Shown here piece after piece: positions 52,176 to 59,245 of a stretch of 64,000 nt of DNA; position 1 is the first letter of the stretch; each line of letters starts with the position of its first letter. The DNA is from a virus. The notes beneath the pieces were generated by a model that saw nothing but the letters and a program-made list of their open reading frames with translations, had not been told where the DNA came from and ran no database searches. Location: the IMG/VR virus record IMGVR_UViG_3300011113_000649, positions 1-64,000 of that record; one strand, written 5' to 3'. The translations under genes were made by a program, and so were the position numbers.

Positions 52176-52557
52176 TTGCAGCCTCCACTAGAGTAATTAC
52201 TTCATCATCCCTGAGGTTTTCTCCTACATCTAAAATAGAACTAAGCAACGAGGTTCCATATTTTTTATACTGATCATTAGACATTTGTTTACGAATAACT
52301 TTTTTAATTCTCAACTTGGTAAACCAACCTCTTTTGATAGAATATGACTTAATTTCATCCCCGTATAAGTTGTATTTGTCTTGTGCTGATGACAGACTGA
52401 GATTTTTATTTTTGTTGCATTCTTGCAGAATTCTTATAAGGGTCAATGTTATACTAATAATCATTAATATCGCCATAACACTGCCAAAGTTTTCTTCTTC
52501 TGGTATGTGTGATTCTTTTCTAATTTTCTCGGCTATGTTTTTTAAATTGTCGTTCAT
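52168..52557 (-). CDS. Single-pass membrane protein
   Basis: A protein of 129 residues. The N-terminal 25 residues are charged. The segment SVMAILMIISITLTLIRILQ (about residues 26-45) is a transmembrane helix, followed by a charged and helical cytoplasmic or periplasmic part. ATGA overlap with the upstream gene. No family recognised; part of the membrane cassette. Confidence 0.55.
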   Translation of the reverse strand: MNDNLKNIAEKIRKESHIPEEENFGSVMAILMIISITLTLIRILQECNKNKNLSLSSAQDKYNLYGDEIKSYSIKRGWFTKLRIKKVIRKQMSNDQYKKYGTSLLSSILDVGENLRDDEVITLVEAANV

Positions 52558-52865
52558 TTTTGATGTACTCTGGTTTTACATTCTGGTTTTAATATTACTG
52601 GTGGATGAATTACCTCAGAATCTTTGGTTTCTGGTTCACAATATCCACAATCAACCATTTTGATGCCGTCTCCGCTTAAATATTTACCAGCACCCTTACA
52701 AACAGGACAGTTTTTTCTAGGATATTTTTTTTCTGTATCTATGTGTTTGCTTTTTATAATAGATCCAGCTAAAGTTACTGCTGCGGTTGTTGTGCCATTA
52801 TAACCATAATCACTATGTGCAATAACAATAGAAGATATTAATATTAAACCAAGAATTTTATTCAT
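52554..52865 (-). CDS. Secreted or anchored protein with DnaJ-type zinc motif
   Basis: A protein of 103 residues. The N-terminus (MNKILGLILISSIVIAHS) is a signal peptide or anchor. CPVCKGAGKYLSGDGIKMVD and a following CGYC (about residues 57-80) show two CxxC pairs, with the first in the DnaJ-like CxxCxGxG form, a zinc knuckle. A zinc knuckle behind an export signal is uncommon. The upstream small ORF ends within its start (8-nt overlap). Unrecognised family. Confidence 0.5.
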   Translation of the reverse strand: MNKILGLILISSIVIAHSDYGYNGTTTAAVTLAGSIIKSKHIDTEKKYPRKNCPVCKGAGKYLSGDGIKMVDCGYCEPETKDSEVIHPPVILKPECKTRVHQK

Positions 52866-53019
52866 CTTGTTTTCTCCATCTTGGACGCCGTTTTTTATCT
52901 GGTTTGGGAAAATCTATTTCTTCTACGCTTTTTGGTGACAAGATTTTTATTAAACTTAATATAAAACTAGAAATAATACTTAATAGTCTATTCAGAACGA
53001 TCTTATCAATTATTTTCAT
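52858..53019 (-). CDS. Small basic protein with hydrophobic N-terminal helix
   Basis: A frame of 53 residues, ATG at 53019, TAA ending at 52858. The ATG overlaps the peptidase stop (ATGA), and the stop region overlaps the next start. VLNRLLSIISSFILSLIKIL is a membrane-type helix. KPDKKRRPRWRKQDE is a strongly basic end. It fits the coupling of the cluster and covers the 150-nt space between two genes. Its role could be in envelope disruption (small, amphipathic and cationic). Confidence 0.6.
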   Translation of the reverse strand: MKIIDKIVLNRLLSIISSFILSLIKILSPKSVEEIDFPKPDKKRRPRWRKQDE

Positions 53020-53942
53020 AAATAATCCTCAAAACCATAAGAGGGAAGTTTTTGAACAGGAAACCCATCAAAGTTGCTAAACGCATAAGCGCCATTTTGT
53101 TTAAGCATCCCTGCTGCTGTATCTGAATCAATTAAAAACGAACCATCTGGTATTTTACCCCACGCTGGATGACCACCATCATTCCATTTACCCCAACTGT
53201 TTTGAATTAGAAATGCTAGTTCGCCATTAGTATCATCACAAGCTATCCAGGCCATAGCATGGGCCCAACTTCCACTGACTTTTGCGAAACCCTTACTATC
53301 TCTTTTGTTACTAAATCCATAACTAGAACATACGGATAAGCCATATCCATTAGCTAAAGCATCTCTAGCTTCTTCTATAGTCGTAACCAAACTAACAGTT
53401 TTAATTTGATGGTCATTAGCTAAGTCTATAACCTTGTCAGGCAATCCTCTAGCACCCCAACCTGCACCAAGATTTCCATTATATTTAGTAAAGTCAGCAA
53501 CACCCCTATAGTCTTTTCTAACTAGAACCCCACCACTCTGGCTAACGAATGTAGCAGCTCTAGAGCAGCTCATGCCTTGTCCTCCGTGACCACGAGCGCC
53601 ATAAATTCCTTCGGTTGCTCCTCGCGCTACCCAACTCTCTTTGTCTCTATGTACATCAATTTCTACGGCTCTACTCACGTCTAAAGCATTTCGTGTTGCA
53701 TGAGACACACAATCTCCAGTAGTTTGTCTTTCATTATAAGGGTTTTTATCAAACTTTAAAACACTTTTATATGGGATGCTGAGTTTGCCTTTACCACTAT
53801 TTTTTATTTTTTTAGCGCCGTCAGCAAAATATGCATATTTAGAACTCTCCATAAGTTCATCAAACATGTGTTGCTCCCACAAGCAACCCTGAAATCCTTT
53901 TTTATAATTTAGATAAAGATCATTTGGAGAAAATTTAGACAT
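53016..53942 (-). CDS. Papain-like (C1 family) cysteine peptidase
   Basis: A protein of 308 residues; start by TAATG overlap. ERQTTGDCVSHATRNALDVS (about residues 72-91) is the Cys active site in the GxC-x-S form. SGSWAHAMAWIACDD (about 219-233) supplies the His, and LAFLIQNSWGKWNDGG (about 239-254) the Asn in NSWG: the Cys-His-Asn triad of papain-type enzymes. No signal peptide or pro-segment is clear. Surrounded by membrane proteins. It may cut host envelope or virion proteins, or be a lysis peptidase. Confidence 0.75.
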   Translation of the reverse strand: MSKFSPNDLYLNYKKGFQGCLWEQHMFDELMESSKYAYFADGAKKIKNSGKGKLSIPYKSVLKFDKNPYNERQTTGDCVSHATRNALDVSRAVEIDVHRDKESWVARGATEGIYGARGHGGQGMSCSRAATFVSQSGGVLVRKDYRGVADFTKYNGNLGAGWGARGLPDKVIDLANDHQIKTVSLVTTIEEARDALANGYGLSVCSSYGFSNKRDSKGFAKVSGSWAHAMAWIACDDTNGELAFLIQNSWGKWNDGGHPAWGKIPDGSFLIDSDTAAGMLKQNGAYAFSNFDGFPVQKLPSYGFEDYL

Positions 53943-54436
53943 TATTTGCTACCCTCATAAACGGCCCAGGCCAAAGCTCTAAACGCTTCAACAGCTTTTT
54001 TTCTTAATTCAGCATCTAGTGGGACTATATCATCACCAATTTGACTACCTATAATAACCTGAGAAGCATCAGATAGTCCTGGATATTTATTTTTTATATT
54101 CATTCTCAACATTAAACCACCCAAAGAATTAGCTTGTCTAATTTCTTCTGTTGTTTTCACCACTTCGTTTTCACCATCAAGTTCTATAAGAGTAGCCAAA
54201 TCCATATACAAATCAGATAGTCTTTGAGCATCTTGTGTTTTTTCTTTTAATGAGATATTTTTAAGAATATCAATTATTAATTTACATTTTGCCCTGAGAT
54301 CAGAATTTTCTGGAGGAGTTATAATAACTATATTATCTACAACAACAGGTTTATTAATTGGTAGATTAAAATTAGGTTTAGTAATTCCAATTAGTATTAA
54401 TACAGCGGCTAAAATCCATAAAAAGTTTTTATTCAT
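53942..54436 (-). CDS. Membrane-anchored hypothetical protein
   Basis: I place the start at 54436, where ATGAATAAA overlaps the upstream stop, giving 164 residues. The N-terminus (NKNFLWILAAVLILIGIT) is a membrane anchor. A helical, acidic outer domain follows (LRAKCKLIIDILKNISLKEK and NSLGGLMLRMNIKNKYPG). Overlaps the peptidase start. It may hold the peptidase at the membrane. Unrecognised family. Confidence 0.55.
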   Translation of the reverse strand: MNKNFLWILAAVLILIGITKPNFNLPINKPVVVDNIVIITPPENSDLRAKCKLIIDILKNISLKEKTQDAQRLSDLYMDLATLIELDGENEVVKTTEEIRQANSLGGLMLRMNIKNKYPGLSDASQVIIGSQIGDDIVPLDAELRKKAVEAFRALAWAVYEGSK

Positions 54437-54842
54437 TGTTTTTCTTTCCACATACATTAGGACTTAAATAAGGAAACATCTCATCAGCAACTTCCACCGC
54501 TTTATTACAGCCACACCTTAATGCTAGGTCTCTCGTTTCTTTCCATGAAACAATGAGCTTAAAAAAAGAATTGTCAGGTTCTTCTTGGCTATTTTCTGCG
54601 ATAGTTGTAGCCAAAACTAACGGAGCATTTGTTGAAACGGTAACGGCTGGGACTACGGGCTTTGTTTCTTTTTTAGTCAAAATTCCTTTCACAGATTCTG
54701 CCAATAGGTTTATAGCGCCCTGAACTGGGCTTAGCTTGTCTTTAAAAAGAACCCATATTACAATGCCTATGCCAGCATAAAGCATCAAATCAGTTGAGCT
54801 TAAGCCTTTGCTAAATTCTTCAAAACTCTGAGTAAAATTCAT
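54429..54842 (-). CDS. Membrane protein
   Basis: A protein of 137 residues. STDLMLYAGIGIVIWVLFKD (about residues 16-35) is a transmembrane helix near the start, followed by a Thr- and Val-rich linker. The C-terminal half (TRDLALRCGCNKAVEVADEM) is helical, with a CGC and a later Cys. The end overlaps the next start. Part of the same tight cassette. Confidence 0.5.
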   Translation of the reverse strand: MNFTQSFEEFSKGLSSTDLMLYAGIGIVIWVLFKDKLSPVQGAINLLAESVKGILTKKETKPVVPAVTVSTNAPLVLATTIAENSQEEPDNSFFKLIVSWKETRDLALRCGCNKAVEVADEMFPYLSPNVCGKKNNE

Positions 54843-54843
54843 A

Positions 54844-55260
54844 TCAAGCCTCTTTATTCATTTTTTTAAGAAAAACACCAGTATTTCTGAAAGTTGTCAC
54901 TAGCGCATCTATTGTTGCGCCAACAAGTATCATCAAAAATGCTTTGACATACTTATGTATAATAGGCTCTAAAACATTAGGAACAACAGGAATATCCACA
55001 ACAACAAACACGCTATCGTAGAACCTATTTAATAAATCCATAGCCAAAGCTTTTTTGTCTGAACTACTAATATCATGTCCTAATTTCTCTATTATTTGTA
55101 TAACACTAGCTGTGGCTAATTGTAAAATCTTCCAAGCTTCACTTATCGCTAATCTTTTTACTTCTGCTAGGCTGTTTTTTACGTTTAGTATTAGTTTGTC
55201 TACTTCTGCTCTTATTAGGTCTTGGCTCAATAGTGGTGTTACTGTTTTGATGTCGCTCAT
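54844..55260 (-). CDS. Helical protein with one membrane segment
   Basis: A protein of 138 residues with an AGGAAACAG site before the ATG. Amphipathic helices at 8-70 (RAEVDKLILNVKNSLAEVKR, AWKILQLATASVIQIIEKLG) are followed by VKAFLMILVGATIDALVTTF, a probable membrane helix. The end reads KKMNKEA. Its 5' third overlaps the end of the next gene upstream in another frame over 122 nt. Possibly a holin or holin-like partner; unproven. Confidence 0.5.
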   Translation of the reverse strand: MSDIKTVTPLLSQDLIRAEVDKLILNVKNSLAEVKRLAISEAWKILQLATASVIQIIEKLGHDISSSDKKALAMDLLNRFYDSVFVVVDIPVVPNVLEPIIHKYVKAFLMILVGATIDALVTTFRNTGVFLKKMNKEA

Positions 55261-55501
55261 CTTCTGTTTCCTTTTCTTTGAACTGTTGTTTGATTTTTGT
55301 TCTACCGTTCACATATTTATATAAAATAATAAGTTGTCCACCTATTAATATACACGATTCTACACCATGAGATATGGTTGTGATAAGTTCTTCTTTTTGG
55401 CCATTATCTGTAATAAGACCAGTTAAATATAGTCCGCTAAATATAAAACTTACTAAAGTAAACCAAAATTCACTAGTTCTATATCCTGGCTTAGGTTTCA
55501 T
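55139..55501 (-). CDS. Two-helix membrane protein, holin-like
   Basis: A protein of 120 residues. PGYRTSEFWFTLVSFIFSGL (residues 5-24) and the segment VESCILIGGQLIILYKYV (about residues 47-64) are two transmembrane helices. A 55-residue tail follows that is strongly basic (NKSRSRQTNTKRKKQPSRSK). Two helices with a charged tail fit a holin topology. The T-S-E-F-W start is a motif of small membrane proteins in phages and bacteria. The basic tail is encoded over the 5' end of the next gene. ATGA overlap at its start. Confidence 0.55.
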   Translation of the reverse strand: MKPKPGYRTSEFWFTLVSFIFSGLYLTGLITDNGQKEELITTISHGVESCILIGGQLIILYKYVNGRTKIKQQFKEKETEDERHQNSNTTIEPRPNKSRSRQTNTKRKKQPSRSKKISDK

Positions 55502-55695
55502 GCAGGGGAGTCTCCTGAATAGTATCTTGTGTCATCAAATCTAGCGTCATATTTATTTTGTATATCTGCGATAGTTGGTTGATTTGATACTGCTGTGTTC
55601 AAAGCGGAATATTCTCCAGTCCACGAACAAGTAACAACGGCTGTCCCGTTTTTTACTACCACACCACTAATTGCTGCCTGAATATCATTTGCCAT
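55498..55695 (-). CDS. Small hypothetical protein
   Basis: A protein of 65 residues with AGGAG before the ATG. GVVVKNGTAVVTCSWTGEYS forms a beta hairpin, and a helical and acidic end follows (ADIQNKYDARFDD). No membrane segment and no known motif. Overlap ATGA with the next gene. Not recognised. Confidence 0.5.
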   Translation of the reverse strand: MANDIQAAISGVVVKNGTAVVTCSWTGEYSALNTAVSNQPTIADIQNKYDARFDDTRYYSGDSPA

Positions 55696-55697
55696 AA

Positions 55698-56018
55698 TTA
55701 ACTCCTATCTATTCTTTCTTCTAGAGCTTCTAGTGTTTTGCCTAAAGTAGCAATTTGTATTTTTAGTTCATTCATAACCTCTATAACCTTTTGTAGAGTT
55801 ATAGATAGAGCTGTTTGGGTTTCTTTGTTTATGGCTAATCTTTCCATAATAAATTCACGATCTTTACAATATGGACTCTCGTGCTGAACCATATTACTAA
55901 TCTCTTCTTTAGTAAGAATTTTTCTACCAACTCCAACCCAAAAGCCAACCAAAGTAACAATTATGCCAATACTAGCCGAAGCCACAGACTGCCAAAAATG
56001 TAGCATTGATTCATTCAT
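55698..56018 (-). CDS. Small membrane protein with coiled coil
   Basis: A protein of 106 residues. HFWQSVASASIGIIVTLVGF (about residues 7-26) is an N-terminal membrane helix. The last 45 residues (LAINKETQTALSITLQKVIE, MNELKIQIATLGKTLEALEE) form a coiled coil. This is the plan of a spanin-like or membrane-organising protein, but no lipobox is seen. AAGGA before the ATG. First gene of the membrane cassette after the terminator at 56036-56074. Confidence 0.55.
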   Translation of the reverse strand: MNESMLHFWQSVASASIGIIVTLVGFWVGVGRKILTKEEISNMVQHESPYCKDREFIMERLAINKETQTALSITLQKVIEVMNELKIQIATLGKTLEALEERIDRS

Positions 56019-56035
56019 TTAAATTATTCCTTTAT

Positions 56036-56074
56036 AAGTAAAAAGCCAAAAGATACTAATTGCATCCTTGGCTT
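56036..56074 (-). terminator. Rho-independent terminator after 56105-56674
   Basis: On the minus strand AAGCCAAGGAT pairs with ATCTTTTGGCTT (one bulge) around a nine-base loop, followed by TTTTTACTT. It separates the gene at 56105-56674 from the membrane cassette. Confidence 0.65.
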
Positions 56075-56104
56075 AATACTAGATTAAATTATATACAAAT
56101 ATAA

Positions 56105-56674
56105 TCAGTTGGTTTTGGCCTTATAATCATCAAGTTTTGGAATTGGACTACCTTGTAGATATACCAATTCGCCAGGAACAGATTTTGTTGGAGCAGCAGC
56201 TTGGTCTGTTGAAGTGGCGGAAGTAGCACCAGTGGAAATATTCCAAAATGCGTCTACAGCACCACTTGGAAAACCAGCTTCCCATTCTCCGCTATATTCA
56301 TTCCACTTATTATTTCTAATAGCCGTTGTTGTTCTACGAGTTCTAACAACTTCTAGTTTATTAATACTTTTTGCGTTTGTGGTATCATTAGCACCACTAC
56401 GTAAAAAGTTATTAGTAACGCCAGCTAAAGATGTTGTGACCTTAGGAGCTGTTGGAGTGGCATTGTTGTAAGCAAAAGTACCGGCAGATAAAGCCTTGTC
56501 AGCATCGGCATTATCAACTACTACGTTTGCATAAACACCGACCTGAGCGGCGGCTGTGGCTTGACTTCTAACAACGTTGGAAGATACGGTGCCATTAGCG
56601 GTCATAACGCCGCCATTATTAACTGTTGATGTTGCTGTTACAGCAGACGAACCATTTTTTTGTACTGTGGCCAT
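56105..56674 (-). CDS. Ala/Thr/Ser-rich virion-type protein, separately transcribed
   Basis: A protein of 189 residues with a CGGAG site. Composition is dominated by Ala, Thr, Ser, Val and Asn (SSAVTATSTVNNGGVMTANG and many later Thr and Ala). KPNWNEY-type aromatic residues appear only in the C-terminal third (NNKWNEYSGEWEAGFPSGAV). There is no enzyme motif. It has its own candidate promoter (56712-56724) and a terminator (56036-56074), so it is a monocistronic unit in an otherwise polycistronic region. Probably an abundant virion decoration protein, by composition and expression unit. Not recognised. Confidence 0.6.
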   Translation of the reverse strand: MATVQKNGSSAVTATSTVNNGGVMTANGTVSSNVVRSQATAAAQVGVYANVVVDNADADKALSAGTFAYNNATPTAPKVTTSLAGVTNNFLRSGANDTTNAKSINKLEVVRTRRTTTAIRNNKWNEYSGEWEAGFPSGAVDAFWNISTGATSATSTDQAAAPTKSVPGELVYLQGSPIPKLDDYKAKTN

Positions 56675-56711
56675 TTGTTACTCCGTATTGAATTGCTAAA
56701 ATCATGAATAA

Positions 56712-56724
56712 CTTTTTATACACC
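56712..56724 (-). promoter_or_regulatory. Candidate late promoter element (GGTGTATAAAAAG)
   Basis: On the minus strand, about 38 nt before the ATG at 56674, near the stop of the upstream gene. Same GGTGTAT core as the plus-strand elements at 2721, 3157 and 6132. No sigma70 -35 box. Confidence 0.4.
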
Positions 56725-56725
56725 A

Positions 56726-57394
56726 CTATTCTTTTTGTTGAGTTAAATTGAATCTAAGAAAATTTTCTAATGCATGTAACGAGGTTGTTCTAAAGCCAAA
56801 TAGGCCGGATTTTATGATAGTTTCAAAATGCTTATTCTGCCAAAAATTACCAGTGCAAATTATCTTTAGGTCTTTTGAGTTAGTATACAAAAATACAGAC
56901 GCAAGTATATTATCTGCTAAATTATCTATAAAATAGCAGCTAGAAGGAAAAACATATTTTATGCCCATTTCTTCAAAAATTTCACAAGTTTTTTTTAAGC
57001 AAAAATGGTCAAATTTTCTATATTCTAGTATATATCTTACTGTAGCATTATGCGACTTAGAAATATCTACTATATTTTTGATATCATCTCTAATTTTATC
57101 GTATTTTCTATTTGCGGCCAAGACTTGAGGCATGCTAATATCTAGGGTATTAAATCCTGCTTTTAATGCTTGATCGACCGCCGAACATCTGGTTTTAGCA
57201 TCAGACACCCCCAAAGGATAATCTATCAAACAAGAAAAGTCATATCCTTCATTGATAAAAGGCTTAATAAGTTTAAAAAAATAATATGGCAGAGTGATGC
57301 TATTAACTAGATTATTCGATATAATATGTTTTAATAAGTCTCGAGCCTTAGACTCGTTAATATCCGTATCAATAATAGCAAAATCAATATACAT
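56726..57394 (-). CDS. DeoC-like (deoxyribose-phosphate aldolase fold) protein lacking the catalytic Lys
   Basis: A protein of 222 residues. CLIDYPLGVSDAKTRCSAVD (about residues 56-75) and QALKAGFNTLDISMPQVLAA align with the G-x-x-x-x-x-x-K and E-I-D-x-V core of DeoC; YILEYRKFDH and EEMGIKYVFPSSC take the place of later strands. In DeoC the Schiff-base Lys lies in I-K-T-S-T-G. Here the same place reads V-F-P-S-S-C, so the lysine is missing. Likely a non-aldolase relative or a binding protein. The start overlaps the protease stop (TAATG), a strong coupling. Confidence 0.6.
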   Translation of the reverse strand: MYIDFAIIDTDINESKARDLLKHIISNNLVNSITLPYYFFKLIKPFINEGYDFSCLIDYPLGVSDAKTRCSAVDQALKAGFNTLDISMPQVLAANRKYDKIRDDIKNIVDISKSHNATVRYILEYRKFDHFCLKKTCEIFEEMGIKYVFPSSCYFIDNLADNILASVFLYTNSKDLKIICTGNFWQNKHFETIIKSGLFGFRTTSLHALENFLRFNLTQQKE

Positions 57395-58062
57395 TATATT
57401 TTTTTGATGTAGTTTTTGATGTAGTCTATGTTCGGAAATTTTTTACTACCAAGAATACCATCCGCAAAGCCATAATCAACAGCTTCTTCTGCTGTTAAGA
57501 TCCAATCTCTTTTTGTTGCCAATTGTGTTACGATATGTTTTTTGGTCATCATTTTTTTCCAATTTTTTTCTTTACATATCCTACTAGACATACACCTTTC
57601 AGTAAATATATCTATCATCTTTTCGCTTTCTTTTTCACTCCAATGTATCATGCTCAATGCCGCTTTATGTTCATTATCTACGCTGATAGATCCATAATGG
57701 ATTAAAAAATTTGCATTAGGACTAAGAATTCTTAAATCTGCTGCTTGTAATAAAACTGTACTACTAGATTCTACTTTTGCATATGCTACTATACACACAG
57801 GACTTTTGCTATTTTTAATATTATCATATATGCCGAGACAGTCTTGCCAATCTCCTCCAGGTAAATGCATGTGTACTAGTATTGGATCTAATGAAAGAGT
57901 ATTAAGATATCTCAAATTTTTTTCAAAAGTTATAGCCGATCTGTAGTCTACACCGGCTTCATTCTCTCCATCAAAATAAGAATGTAAGTATATTTCTCTA
58001 TTATCTATGTCTATACTATGATTATGTATGTCGTAAAGAATATTGTTGTTTACAGTTTCCAC
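57394..58062 (-). CDS. ClpP-like serine protease
   Basis: A protein of 222 residues from a GTG start at 58062. The S14 core is visible: HMHLPGGDWQDCLGIYDNI (about residues 64-82), AYAKVESSSTVLLQAADLRI (about 92-111) with the catalytic Ser, and LSPNANFLIHYGSISVDNEH (about 112-131) with the His. LTAEEAVDYGFADGIL near 197 carries the Asp side. It lacks the long N-terminal loop used to dock ClpX. In phages such proteases may mature the prohead or regulate host proteins. Next to the DeoC-like gene and a sigma factor. Confidence 0.75.
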   Translation of the reverse strand: METVNNNILYDIHNHSIDIDNREIYLHSYFDGENEAGVDYRSAITFEKNLRYLNTLSLDPILVHMHLPGGDWQDCLGIYDNIKNSKSPVCIVAYAKVESSSTVLLQAADLRILSPNANFLIHYGSISVDNEHKAALSMIHWSEKESEKMIDIFTERCMSSRICKEKNWKKMMTKKHIVTQLATKRDWILTAEEAVDYGFADGILGSKKFPNIDYIKNYIKKI

Positions 58063-58066
58063 ATTA

Positions 58067-58483
58067 TCACTTTTTTGTTAAATAATAGACAACATTATCA
58101 GTAATAGATCTCATAATTTCATTATCTACAAAACACTTACCTATACCAATTCTGAATCTATATCTAGTAAACACATCCAACAGTTCAACGCCATCACATT
58201 TTTCTATTATGTTTACTATTGGTTTAGATATGTTGAAATTTGTGTGACCCACCCAAAAATTAAAAATTTTACTAGATGCAGTGTGTTCGTTATAGGGTAT
58301 TAGCCCTAGTGGAGATGATATAACTTTTATTGGCTTACTATTAGCTTTTATCATCTCTTCTTCTAAGATCTCTTGGTCTTCGTCTAGCTCTAAATCATCA
58401 TCATATTTATGCCACTTTAATTCGTCTGAATTTTCTCCAAACGGATCGTTCCATTTTTCCCAAATAATTTTATGGTTTGTCAT
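58067..58483 (-). CDS. Hypothetical phage protein
   Basis: I take the ATG at 58483 (overlapping the upstream stop by 14 nt), giving 138 residues. HKIIWEKWNDPFGENSDELK (residues 4-23) is a conserved-looking motif, followed by an acidic stretch (DLELDEDQEILEEE). A beta-rich centre follows (VISSPLGLIPYNE, FNFWVGHTNFNIS). The last helix ends VVYYLTKK. Not recognised. It is coded just upstream of the ClpP-like gene, so a role in the same process is possible. Confidence 0.5.
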   Translation of the reverse strand: MTNHKIIWEKWNDPFGENSDELKWHKYDDDLELDEDQEILEEEMIKANSKPIKVISSPLGLIPYNEHTASSKIFNFWVGHTNFNISKPIVNIIEKCDGVELLDVFTRYRFRIGIGKCFVDNEIMRSITDNVVYYLTKK

Positions 58484-58859
58484 TATGTTTGATACCATTA
58501 CTAAAGGCTGTTGGTTTAATATATGGTTCGGTTGTGTCTCCATATGATGTATTATCATCTACTAGGTCTTGCCAAGCGACCATTACCTCTTTTACATAAT
58601 GTTTGATTTTTGGATCTTGTTTGGATATGTCTATAAGAATATTTAATAAAGAAGTCATGTACTCACCAGAATTAATACCGAACAACATTTCTGCTAAACT
58701 GTCTATCGACTCGGGATCTGTATCAACAATATAAATTTTTGCATATGATTGGTTTGCTTCTACCCAAAAGGTTACTGTGTTGTGTTTGGGCAAAGATTCT
58801 TCTATATTATTTTTTTTCTTTTGATATTGACATAATTTGTTTAAAATAGATTTGATCAT
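58470..58859 (-). CDS. Hypothetical protein
   Basis: A protein of 129 residues. FWVEANQSYAKIYIVDTDPE forms a beta segment near residue 32. The central helix region reads SGEYMTSLLNILIDISKQDP. The C-terminus is Asp- and Thr-rich. ATGA overlap with the upstream gene. No motif. Not recognised. Confidence 0.45.
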   Translation of the reverse strand: MIKSILNKLCQYQKKKNNIEESLPKHNTVTFWVEANQSYAKIYIVDTDPESIDSLAEMLFGINSGEYMTSLLNILIDISKQDPKIKHYVKEVMVAWQDLVDDNTSYGDTTEPYIKPTAFSNGIKHNDKP

Positions 58860-59245
58860 TTCAATCTTTGGGTAACCTCAAATAGTATATTGCTATATGG
58901 ATTTGGTTCTTGATAAATAAATTCAAACCAACATGCCCCATTTCCTATGCTATTTGTTTTGCTAGTTATAAAACCATAGATCATATTTAATGTATCTTCA
59001 TTGTCTGAGATATATTTAGTATCTATATTAATAAGTTGAGGCAATAATTCTATATCATTAACATATATGTATTTTTTTAAATAATCAACAAGATATGTCT
59101 CAGTGTTTTTTAAAAAGTCACTATTACATACAAAGTTGGGAAACTGTATTTGATCTTGAGATAAAGACAAGACAAACTGTTTATTGTTTGGAATATCTGT
59201 AGATAAGACAACGCATTGGATATTTACTGTATATTTATTGTGCAT
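58856..59245 (-). CDS. Hypothetical protein
   Basis: A protein of 129 residues. IQCVVLSTDIPNNKQFVLSL opens a beta-rich N-terminus, and GACWFEFIYQEPNPYSNILF closes the protein with many aromatics. It overlaps the sigma gene by 11 nt and the next gene by 4 nt. No motif recognised. Its tight place after the sigma factor suggests a regulator or a partner, without direct support. Confidence 0.45.
   Translation of the reverse strand: MHNKYTVNIQCVVLSTDIPNNKQFVLSLSQDQIQFPNFVCNSDFLKNTETYLVDYLKKYIYVNDIELLPQLINIDTKYISDNEDTLNMIYGFITSKTNSIGNGACWFEFIYQEPNPYSNILFEVTQRLK

Noticed and set aside
58484-58558. Longer N-terminus for the gene at 58067
   Set aside because: The added residues lie in the upstream gene and look like an antiframe read of it; the ATG at 58483 starts the conserved-looking segment.
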